The notes under the pieces: model-generated
The model's input: the letters and a program-made list of their open reading frames with translations, nothing else
What the model was told of the DNA's origin: nothing
Databases searched by the model: none
Shown: positions 1 through 5,804 of the stretch, piece after piece
Layout of the letters: each line of letters opens with the position of its first letter
Numbering within the stretch: position 1 is the first letter of the stretch
Made by a program: the position numbers and the translations under genes
NCBI GenBank assembly: GCA_903890345.1
Contig: CAITAV010000160.1
Location: 1 to 6,314, forward strand
Source: an uncultured Actinomycetes bacterium
Lineage (GTDB): Bacteria; Actinomycetota; Actinomycetes; Nanopelagicales; Nanopelagicaceae
Length of the DNA stretch: 6,314 nucleotides
Direction of reading: 5' to 3'

Positions 1-771
1 AGATAGCAAAGCCTTTGTATATGGGTGATGTGATTGCTGATAAAGATCTGCAGTAGGTCCGATTTCCATAACCTTGCCGAGATACATCACTGCAACGCGA
101 TCAGAAATATGTTGCACGACAGATAAGTCGTGGGCAATGAAGACAATGCTGATGCCATCTTCGCGTTGTAAGTCATCGAGTAGATTAATTACCTGTGCCT
201 GAATGGAAACATCAAGTGCGCTTACAGGTTCGTCAGCCACAATGAAACGTGGTTTGAGGGCGATGGCGCGAGCAATACCAATGCGTTGGCGTTGTCCGCC
301 AGAGAACTCGTGCGGATATCGGTTGTAGTGCTCAGGGTTTAATCCCACGCGTTCCATCAGATTTTGTACTGCGTTTTTTACTCCGCCGGCAGGTTCAACT
401 TTTTGAATTTCAAAGGGTGCAGAAATTATCTTGCCAATAGTTTGGCGCGGATTAAGTGCTGAATATGGGTCTTGGAAAATGATCTGCATCTGCGCACGCA
501 GTGATGTCATTTTATGATGCCTAAATTTTGTGATGTCTTGACCTTCAAAAACGATGCTTCCAGAAGTTGGCTCTGTTAACTTCAAAATAGTGCGACCGGC
601 TGTTGTTTTTCCGCAACCAGATTCACCTACGAGTCCCAGAGTTTCACCGGCTTTTAAATCAAATGAAATGCCATCGACTGCTTTGACCACAGACTTCTTG
701 CGATCTCTAGATTTCTTGACGGGAAAATGCTTGGTCAAGTTAGTGATGCTAAGAATTGTCTCGTTACTCAT
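1..771 (-). CDS. dppF: Peptide ABC importer ATP-binding subunit, DppF/OppF type (C-terminus cut by window edge)
   Basis: Cytoplasmic ATPase expected to pair with the DppD-type subunit encoded just upstream and power peptide import through the DppB/DppC permease. The frame is open for 257 codons from the ATG at 771 to the window edge, so the C-terminus is missing; full-length family members have roughly 320-350 residues. Visible motifs are Walker A GESGCGKT (residues 49-56), Q-loop Q100 in FQDPYSALNP, signature FSGGQRQR (156-163), Walker B RFIVADE (175-181), D-loop SALD (184-187), H-loop H214, and the HPY start of the oligopeptide C-terminal domain (249-251). A basic stretch (KKSRDRKKS, 19-27) precedes the Walker A region, a common place for length variation in DppF/OppF. 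The start overlaps the dppD stop by one base (TAATG), with AAGGAGG 7 nt upstream. The subunit type is secure; whether the system is Dpp or Opp by substrate is not, so the symbol marks subfamily only. Confidence 0.95.
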   Translation of the reverse strand, partial: MSNETILSITNLTKHFPVKKSRDRKKSVVKAVDGISFDLKAGETLGLVGESGCGKTTAGRTILKLTEPTSGSIVFEGQDITKFRHHKMTSLRAQMQIIFQDPYSALNPRQTIGKIISAPFEIQKVEPAGGVKNAVQNLMERVGLNPEHYNRYPHEFSGGQRQRIGIARAIALKPRFIVADEPVSALDVSIQAQVINLLDDLQREDGISIVFIAHDLSVVQHISDRVAVMYLGKVMEIGPTADLYQQSHHPYTKALLS

Positions 772-1805
772 TAGCGCACCTCCTTCATTGCGTCCGCAAA
801 GGATGCTTGGCGCTTTGACTCATCGATGTGACAGCGAGATGTGTGGGTAGTAGATATGCCAACCAGGGCAGGCATCTGTGTTGCACATGCGTTGCTATCT
901 GCAAATTTGATGTATTCACAACGTGGTGCAAATGCGCATCCTGCAGGCAAACTAATTAGTGATGGGGGCTGTCCTTGAATCGCCTTCAGGCGTTCTGAAC
1001 CAGTTGCTGAAATGCGTGGAACTGATTTTAAAAGACCGAGATTGTATGGATGCATTGGGTTATAGAAAATGTCATCGACAGCGCCTTGCTCGACAATTCG
1101 GCCTGCATACATAACATTTACTTTTTCAGAGACTTGAGCAACAACGCCTAGGTCGTGAGTAATCAGCAAAATTCCCATGTTGAACTCTTTTTGAAGTGAG
1201 GCCAGCAGAGTCAGAATCTGTGCTTGAACAGTTACATCTAGCGCAGTCGTTGGCTCATCGGCAATTAACATCTTTGGTGAATTCATGAGTGCCATTGCGA
1301 TCATTACGCGTTGGCGCATACCACCAGAGAATTGATGCGGAAACTCTTTTGCACGTTGCGCTGGTTCTGAAATTCCAACCAAGTCCAGCATTTCAATTGC
1401 GCGGGCTGCTGCTTCTTTTTTCTTGCCAGGATTGTGTACCAAATAAGCCTCAGCCAGCTGATCGCCAATCTTGTAATACGGATGAAGGGCTGACATCGGG
1501 TCTTGAAAAATCATTGCAACGCTGCGACCGCGCATGCTGCGAATCTCTTCTTCGCTAGCAGAAATAACATCTAAGAAGCCACCATCATGGGCAACGCTGA
1601 TAGACCCACTCATTTGGGCAGATCCCTTTTTATGTAATCCCATCACCGAAAGGCTTGTAACTGTTTTTCCTGATCCAGATTCGCCCACGATAGCAACAGT
1701 TTCTCCTTGAGAAACGCTGAGTGAAACTCCATCAACGGCGCGGACCAAACCATCATCAGTTGGAAAAGCAACGTGAAGATCGTTTATGCGCAATAACTCT
1801 GCCAT
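771..1805 (-). CDS. dppD: Peptide ABC importer ATP-binding subunit, DppD/OppD type
   Basis: Complete 344-residue ATPase, a normal length for DppD/OppD. It should form a heterodimer with the downstream DppF-type protein on the cytoplasmic face of the permease. Motifs seen are Walker A GESGSGKT (41-48), Q-loop Q101 in FQDPMSALHP, signature FSGGMRQR (159-166), Walker B KMLIADE (178-184), D-loop TALD (187-190) and H-loop H217. The C-terminal oligopeptide domain begins at HPY (252-254) and continues through IQGQPPSL (276-283). It holds four cysteines, C290, C296, C307 and C325, in the region where several OppD/DppD proteins bind a [4Fe-4S] cluster; cluster binding here is inferred. The start overlaps the dppB stop by one base (TAATG). 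The ribosome site before it is weak (GGTGAG, 8 nt upstream), so translation is probably coupled to dppB. The stop overlaps the dppF start in the same way. Confidence 0.97.
   Translation of the reverse strand: MAELLRINDLHVAFPTDDGLVRAVDGVSLSVSQGETVAIVGESGSGKTVTSLSVMGLHKKGSAQMSGSISVAHDGGFLDVISASEEEIRSMRGRSVAMIFQDPMSALHPYYKIGDQLAEAYLVHNPGKKKEAAARAIEMLDLVGISEPAQRAKEFPHQFSGGMRQRVMIAMALMNSPKMLIADEPTTALDVTVQAQILTLLASLQKEFNMGILLITHDLGVVAQVSEKVNVMYAGRIVEQGAVDDIFYNPMHPYNLGLLKSVPRISATGSERLKAIQGQPPSLISLPAGCAFAPRCEYIKFADSNACATQMPALVGISTTHTSRCHIDESKRQASFADAMKEVR
779..785 (-). promoter_or_regulatory. Ribosome binding site for dppF inside the end of dppD
   Basis: AAGGAGG on the minus strand lies 7 nt before the ATG at 771, inside the last codons of dppD. 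It is a near-perfect anti-Shine-Dalgarno match and fixes the dppF start. Together with the TAATG overlap it suggests that dppF can be started both by re-initiation and independently. Confidence 0.85.
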
Positions 1806-2797
1806 TAGATTCTCACCCGCGGATCTAGAACTGCATACAACATATCCACAATCAGATTCATGACGATTACGACGACTGCGGCCAAAATAGTTGTAGCCAG
1901 CACAACAGGTAAATCAAATTCATATGTAGATCGAAGAGTTAAGCGACCTAGTCCAGGTAAATTAAAAATAGTTTCGGTAATAATGGCGCCGCCAATGAGT
2001 CCTGCAAAGTCCAAACCTGCCATCGTGATAATTGGTGCAAGTACTGCGCGCAATGTGTGCTTAAAAAGAACTGTGCGCTCTTTAACGCCCTTTGCACGTG
2101 CGGTGCGAATGTAATCTTCACCCAAAGTATCAAGGACGGCAGCGCGTGTGAATCGTGTGTAAAGAGCAGCGTAAGCAATTGCCAGAGTTATCCATGGCAA
2201 GATGAAATACATAAACCATCGCCCAGGGTTATCTAAAGCTGAGACATAGCCATCGAGTGACATTGGAATAATTTTCCACTTGATCGAAACCCAAATCAAA
2301 AGCGCCAAACCGGTTACGAATGTTGGAAGTGATGTGCCTAGAAGTACGAATACTGAACTAGATGTATCGGGCCATCTGTTCTTAAACTTTGCGGCTAATA
2401 CGCCAAGGCCTACGCCCATAACCAACCAGATGATGAGTGCGCCGACTGCGAGATTTATAGTGATAGGCATTGCTTCTTTGATCATGTCTGTTACGCATGC
2501 ATTTTCATTAAATGAATAACCAAATGATGGAGCCGGACAACTAAAGGCTGCTTGGCCGCTTCCATATGTGCGACCTGCAAAAATTCCTGAAAGGAAGAGC
2601 CAATACTGCTCATAAATGGGTTTATCAAAACCTAATTTAATTCTGTTACCTTCGATTATTTGTGGTGTGCAGCGCTGTCCGCATGTAAGCGACGCCGGGT
2701 CGAAAGGTAAATAAGAAAAGATTGCGAAGACGACAGCAGAAACGATCAAGATTGTTATGGCAGCGAAAAACATACGCCGGCCTATAAATCTATACAT
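1805..2797 (-). CDS. dppB: Peptide ABC importer permease, DppB/OppB type
   Basis: Complete 330-residue integral membrane permease, one half of the translocation pore, partnering the DppC-type protein encoded two genes upstream. Hydrophobic segments sit near residues 9-30, 112-136, 148-172, 195-213, 252-275 and 297-320, the six-helix plan of DppB/OppB. The coupling (EAA) loop is around 228-256 (DYIRTARAKGVKERTVLFKH), where the ATPase docks. ETIFNLPGLGRL (275-286) and the closing VLDPRVRI are family hallmarks. The large outside loop between the first two helices (about 31-110) holds four cysteines, C39, C43, C87 and C101, which could form disulfides. The start is supported by AGGAG 7 nt upstream. 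The gene follows the binding-protein gene after a 104-nt gap containing a strong hairpin, and its stop overlaps the dppD start. The substrate cannot be read from the sequence. Confidence 0.96.
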   Translation of the reverse strand: MYRFIGRRMFFAAITILIVSAVVFAIFSYLPFDPASLTCGQRCTPQIIEGNRIKLGFDKPIYEQYWLFLSGIFAGRTYGSGQAAFSCPAPSFGYSFNENACVTDMIKEAMPITINLAVGALIIWLVMGVGLGVLAAKFKNRWPDTSSSVFVLLGTSLPTFVTGLALLIWVSIKWKIIPMSLDGYVSALDNPGRWFMYFILPWITLAIAYAALYTRFTRAAVLDTLGEDYIRTARAKGVKERTVLFKHTLRAVLAPIITMAGLDFAGLIGGAIITETIFNLPGLGRLTLRSTYEFDLPVVLATTILAAVVVIVMNLIVDMLYAVLDPRVRI

Positions 2798-2804
2798 TTC
2801 AAAT

Positions 2805-2809
2805 CTCCT
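2805..2809 (-). promoter_or_regulatory. Ribosome binding site for dppB
   Basis: AGGAG on the minus strand is 7 nt before the ATG at 2797. It gives dppB its own ribosome entry after the intergenic hairpin, so its translation need not be coupled to the binding-protein gene. Confidence 0.85.
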
Positions 2810-2838
2810 GAAAAATTAAAGAATGAATATCAAGTAAA

Positions 2839-2870
2839 TGCCCCTGAGGCTTTTTCAAACCTCAGGGGCA
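2839..2870 (-). promoter_or_regulatory. 11-bp intergenic hairpin between binding-protein gene and dppB
   Basis: A perfect inverted repeat: TGCCCCTGAGG (2839-2849) and CCTCAGGGGCA (2860-2870) with a 10-nt loop. In the minus-strand transcript it begins 31 nt after the binding-protein stop and ends 41 nt before dppB. No run of U follows on either strand (the minus strand continues ATTTACTTG), so it is not a classic intrinsic terminator. The position matches hairpins that protect binding-protein mRNA from 3' decay or attenuate read-through into permease genes, as known for malE-malF. That role is inferred; the repeat itself is certain. Confidence 0.8.
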
Positions 2871-2901
2871 CTGTACTTCAATGTGTTCGACTAGATATGG
2901 A

Positions 2902-4659
2902 TTACTTCTTTACCCAAATCTTGCCGTAAGCAGGGTTGCCTTGTGGAACCCAGAAGAAGACACCACCGAGGCCTGAACCCCAAACTTCTTGAGCCTTACC
3001 AAACACTGTTGGTTGAACCCAGAAGTTCTTTGCAGCTTCTTTATCTAGTGCTTTCCACATTGCAGCTTGCTTCTTACGATCAGTTGTCTTCATTGCGACA
3101 TTGATCTTGTCTTCAAATGCCTTGTAGGCAGGATCTGCGTCATTTTGTGACAAGTTAAAGCCACCAAATGATGCGAAGAGTTCTGGAATAACTGTTGACG
3201 CGTTAGCCCAGTCAGCTCCCCAGCCAGAACCTGTCATGTCACTCTGCTTTGCAGGGTTCATAACGGTTGAGTAGTAGCCAGAGTTAATGATGTTGTATGA
3301 AACCTTTATTCCAGCGCGAGCATAAGCTGCTTGGTTAATTGGAATTGTGTCATTAAGTGTTGAAGATTGGCGAGCGTCAATGACGAGACCAGTTTCTGTA
3401 GCCTTCTTGTAATCAGCAGGACACTTTGTCTTTGCGATTTCTAGAAGTGCCTTTGCCTTAGGGATATTTCCTTCTGGCATGAAGTCCGGACTACCTGGAC
3501 CAACAACCTTTGTTGGCTCGTAGTCAGTTGCGACCAATGGGCTAATTACGCCAGTTGCATATGAACCTGCGTAAGTAGGTCCGCCTGCATAGTCAAGAAG
3601 CGCCTTTGCATTACGTGCATAGTAAACAGCTGCACGTACTTCAAGACATGGCATCTTCTTTACGTTAAAGGCATTGTAGTTTGCATAAGGATCTGAGTTA
3701 TTCATACGACGGTTCTTTAGAGCATCATCATTGAAGAACTTGTCCTTATTTGTTGGAAGTGGACCATCGAAGTTGATCGCATTTGGCTGCGAATCTCCAA
3801 GAATAATCTGATCCTGTACTTCTTCATCTAGACCAAACTTGATAACAACCTGATCTGGATATGGAGTACGGAATCCATCAGTTGACTTTGACCAGTACTT
3901 GTTACGAACCAAGAGAAGCTCAGTCTTGTTGTTGTGAGCAATCTTGTATGGACCTGTTGCCTGTGGCAATAGGTCGTATGCATCACCCTTATCAAGCTTT
4001 GCTTGAATTGGAGAGATAGTTCCGTAAGTTCCCAAGTAATTGAAGTCAGCAACTGACTTGTTCAAATTAAATGTAATTGTGCGATTGTCCTTTGAACAAG
4101 AAACAGCTTTTTTGTACGCTGCAACACCAGCTGGTGTGTTCTTGTATGGACCTGTGTAAATCGAGTTGCCATCTGCATCCTTTGGAATATCAAGCCAAGA
4201 GAGCAAGTAAGCAGGACCGTCAGTGATTACATCTGTTGCGAATACACGAGATGCACCGTACTGAATGTGCTCACATGTAATTGTGGTTCCGTCTTCAAAC
4301 TTTGTACCTGGACGAAGTGTGAACTTCCATGTCTTTGCACTGTTGCTTGGAATACCAGTGTTTGTTGCAAGGTCTGGAACAAGGTTTGCACCTGCTTCAC
4401 CTGGAACTGGGTTATATGCAACGAGTGTGCGTGTGTGGAATGAGTTCATAAACGCTAAATCGCGTCCTGTGTAAATACGGCTTGGATCTAAGTGATCAAG
4501 GCGTGGTTCGTGCTCGAGAAGAACAAGTGTTCCTCCTGTGCGTGGGGTTGATGACGCTGCATTTGCTACTTGTGATCCTGCAACAAGTGCTGCAGAAATA
4601 ACTAGTGAGCTAGCGGCTGTAACAACTACGACGCGGCGAAGAGCGGAGATGCTGCTCAT
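2902..4659 (-). CDS. Extracellular solute-binding protein, family 5 (peptide/nickel type)
   Basis: Complete 585-residue binding protein that should capture the substrate outside the membrane and hand it to the permease. The N-terminus has RR (8-9), a long hydrophobic stretch and an A-N-A site (32-34), predicting Sec export with cleavage after A34. No lipobox cysteine is present; the first cysteine is C129. The mature protein opens with GGTLVLLEHEP (42-52) and LDPSRIY (57-63). Further family-5 signs are WKFTLRPGTKFEDG (111-124), ATGPYKI (234-240) and GSGWGADW (477-484), the counterpart of the usual GWxADYPDP motif. Four cysteines (C129, C188, C338, C413) could form two disulfides. The ITCEHIQYG and FATDVIT segments recall actinobacterial members. 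The start is placed by AAAGGA 6 nt upstream. The gene sits between the two permease genes and is followed by a strong hairpin, in keeping with a need for more binding protein than permease. Ligand specificity is unknown, so no symbol is given. Confidence 0.95.
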   Translation of the reverse strand: MSSISALRRVVVVTAASSLVISAALVAGSQVANAASSTPRTGGTLVLLEHEPRLDHLDPSRIYTGRDLAFMNSFHTRTLVAYNPVPGEAGANLVPDLATNTGIPSNSAKTWKFTLRPGTKFEDGTTITCEHIQYGASRVFATDVITDGPAYLLSWLDIPKDADGNSIYTGPYKNTPAGVAAYKKAVSCSKDNRTITFNLNKSVADFNYLGTYGTISPIQAKLDKGDAYDLLPQATGPYKIAHNNKTELLLVRNKYWSKSTDGFRTPYPDQVVIKFGLDEEVQDQIILGDSQPNAINFDGPLPTNKDKFFNDDALKNRRMNNSDPYANYNAFNVKKMPCLEVRAAVYYARNAKALLDYAGGPTYAGSYATGVISPLVATDYEPTKVVGPGSPDFMPEGNIPKAKALLEIAKTKCPADYKKATETGLVIDARQSSTLNDTIPINQAAYARAGIKVSYNIINSGYYSTVMNPAKQSDMTGSGWGADWANASTVIPELFASFGGFNLSQNDADPAYKAFEDKINVAMKTTDRKKQAAMWKALDKEAAKNFWVQPTVFGKAQEVWGSGLGGVFFWVPQGNPAYGKIWVKK

Positions 4660-4665
4660 TCATGG

Positions 4666-4671
4666 TCCTTT
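4666..4671 (-). promoter_or_regulatory. Ribosome binding site that decides the binding-protein start
   Basis: AAAGGA on the minus strand is 6 nt before the ATG at 4659. A second ATG at 4663 overlaps it in another frame (ATGAATG) but lies only 2 nt from the site and ends after 17 codons. The site therefore supports 4659 as the start. Confidence 0.75.
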
Positions 4672-4760
4672 CAGTTGGTGGGCGCGGGCTGCCCTGAGCG
4701 CATAGTCAAGCAGAAAGTGTCCGAATTGTGAATAAGAGATGAACTCGAGATGGGGTGAAG
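4672..4760 (-). other. Gap between dppC and the binding-protein gene with a small GC-rich hairpin
   Basis: The dppC-to-binding-protein gap spans 4660-4760, 101 nt in all. No clear -10/-35 pair is visible on the minus strand; the TTGACT-like hexamer at 4709-4704 has no -10 partner. A short GC-only fold can be drawn at 4682-4701: GCGC pairs with GCGC and GGG with CCC, with a 3-nt loop and a 3-nt bulge, about 10 nt before the ribosome site. It may be an mRNA 5' structure or chance. A separate promoter for the binding-protein gene is possible but not demonstrated by the sequence. Confidence 0.35.
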
Positions 4761-5729
4761 TTAGCGGTCTGCGCGTGGGTCAAGCGCATCTCGAAGCGCA
4801 TCGCCCACCAAGTTAAAGGCAAGTACAACAATGACGAGGGAGCCTGCAGTTATCAAGAAAAAGCTCGGCATAACGGTGACATAACGAGAAGCATTTGAGA
4901 GCAAGATTCCCCATGTTGATGCAGGTGGTTGAACACCAAGACCTAAAAATGAAAAGACTGCTTCGGCAGCTAGATAACCCGGCAATGAAAGAGAAACAAC
5001 GACGATTACTGGTGCCCACACATTTGGTAATAACTCTTTAAGAATTACTCGAGAACGTCGTGCACCCATTGCTTCGGCTGCAGTAACGAAATCTCTTTCG
5101 CGCAGACTAAGTACTTGTGAACGAATTAATCTAGAAAATCCTGGCCATCCAAAGAAAGACAAAAAGAAAACTAAAAAGAGAATGCGCGCAGAATTTCCTT
5201 GGGCAATTCCAGTGCTTTCAATGCGCTTAACCATTGGCTCACTCAAAGCAACGATCATGAAGAAAGATGGAAATGCAAGAAGAAAATCTGTGAAGCGACC
5301 AAGAGTGCTATCTACTCGACCACGGAAATAACCGCCGATGATTCCTACAAATAAACCAATTGTTAGACTTGTAAAGGTTGTAAGAATTGCAACCATAAAT
5401 GAAATGCGTGAACCGTAAAGTAACTGCGCAAGTAAATCGCGACCGGTACCGGGGATAAGGCCAAGCGGATGCTCAAGACTTATTCCACCATTGGGAAGAT
5501 CAGGAATACCGCTGGTATTGAGCACTTCCAGATTTAAAGTATCTGGATCAATACCTAATAATTTGCAGACAATAGGGGCGAATAACGAGAGTGAGAGCAA
5601 GGCGATACTTACCGCAGCAGCTGTCATGCCCACTTTATTGCGCTTAAAACGCATCCATGCGATTTGGCGCGGGCTGCGACCTTGAATTGAACCATCGTTT
5701 TCGCGGCTGGTTTCAACGGTCGTTGTCAT
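4761..5729 (-). CDS. dppC: Peptide ABC importer permease, DppC/OppC type
   Basis: Complete 322-residue membrane permease, the second half of the pore with DppB. A cytoplasmic N-terminal tail (1-35, with SPRQIAWMRFKRNKVG typical of OppC_N) leads into a first helix near 36-58. An outside loop carries HPLGLIPGTGRDLL (87-100), a variant of the usual HPxGTDxxGRD. Further hydrophobic segments lie near 109-133, 147-163, 182-198, 238-262 and 290-312. The EAA coupling loop is 214-236 (FVTAAEAMGARRSRVILKEL), followed by FSFLGLGVQPP (259-269). It is the first gene of the operon in this window, ahead of the binding-protein gene, which is unusual. No Shine-Dalgarno sequence precedes the ATG at 5729, and the next methionine is residue 26, after conserved residues, so this start is preferred. 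A TAGAGT -10-like box ending 7 nt before the ATG suggests a leaderless transcript. Confidence 0.95.
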   Translation of the reverse strand: MTTTVETSRENDGSIQGRSPRQIAWMRFKRNKVGMTAAAVSIALLSLSLFAPIVCKLLGIDPDTLNLEVLNTSGIPDLPNGGISLEHPLGLIPGTGRDLLAQLLYGSRISFMVAILTTFTSLTIGLFVGIIGGYFRGRVDSTLGRFTDFLLAFPSFFMIVALSEPMVKRIESTGIAQGNSARILFLVFFLSFFGWPGFSRLIRSQVLSLRERDFVTAAEAMGARRSRVILKELLPNVWAPVIVVVSLSLPGYLAAEAVFSFLGLGVQPPASTWGILLSNASRYVTVMPSFFLITAGSLVIVVLAFNLVGDALRDALDPRADR

Positions 5730-5736
5730 GGCGCTT

Positions 5737-5742
5737 ACTCTA
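5737..5742 (-). promoter_or_regulatory. Candidate -10 box for the transporter operon (leaderless dppC)
   Basis: TAGAGT on the minus strand fits the actinobacterial TAnnnT -10 pattern and leaves 7 nt to the dppC ATG, placing transcription start at or very near the first base of the start codon. The hexamer 17 nt upstream (TGTAAC, 5765-5760) is a poor -35. A nearby alternative box is TATAGA (5744-5739). The prediction rests on spacing and the missing ribosome site. Confidence 0.5.
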
Positions 5743-5746
5743 TACT
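5741..5746 (+). promoter_or_regulatory. Candidate -10 box for the divergent lipoprotein gene
   Basis: TATACT matches the TATAAT consensus at five of six positions and would start transcription near 5753, giving a leader of about 50 nt that includes the ribosome site. It overlaps the minus-strand -10 candidate. No good -35 is seen, and that position would fall inside the first codons of dppC. Confidence 0.45.
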
Positions 5747-5794
5747 TTTAGTCATAAGAGTTACACATTGCGCAAGGATTTACTTGCCCCCGAT

Positions 5795-5800
5795 GGAGGA
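5795..5800 (+). promoter_or_regulatory. Ribosome binding site for the lipoprotein gene
   Basis: GGAGGA lies 4 nt before the ATG at 5805. It is a strong site with slightly short spacing and is the main support for that start. It contrasts with dppC across the gap, which has none. Confidence 0.8.
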
Positions 5801-5804
5801 TTAC

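Noticed and set aside
554..850. Plus-strand open frames inside the importer genes (for example 554-850, 1289-1558, 1860-2114, 2280-2519, 4265-4474, 5491-5685)
   Set aside because: They are antisense shadows of well-conserved minus-strand genes, with no ribosome sites or family features.
1948..2178. Minus-strand alternative-frame ORFs (1948-2178, 3828-4052, 4227-4421, 4813-5019) and antisense ORFs at 5801-6034 and 6077-6292
   Set aside because: Each lies within a gene whose main frame has clear family motifs; their translations are low-complexity or carry no domain.
2839..2870. Intrinsic (Rho-independent) terminator
   Set aside because: The stem is strong, but no U-run follows on either strand, and dppB-D-F downstream have no other visible promoter; a stabilising or attenuating hairpin fits better.
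4610..4663. Alternative start at 4663 giving a 17-codon minus-strand ORF overlapping the binding-protein start
   Set aside because: Only 2 nt from the ribosome site, out of frame with the real gene and with no recognisable content; ATGAATG looks like a chance overlap.
4681..4692. 12-base exact repeat GGCGCGGGCTGC, also at 5666-5677
   Set aside because: One such 12-mer match is about what chance gives in 6.3 kb; the second copy is inside dppC coding sequence and the flanks do not match.
4736..4752. Direct repeat GAGATG at 4736-4741 and 4747-4752, spaced by 11 bp, as a possible operator
   Set aside because: Six bases is too short, and the copies lie just after the dppC stop with no promoter nearby.
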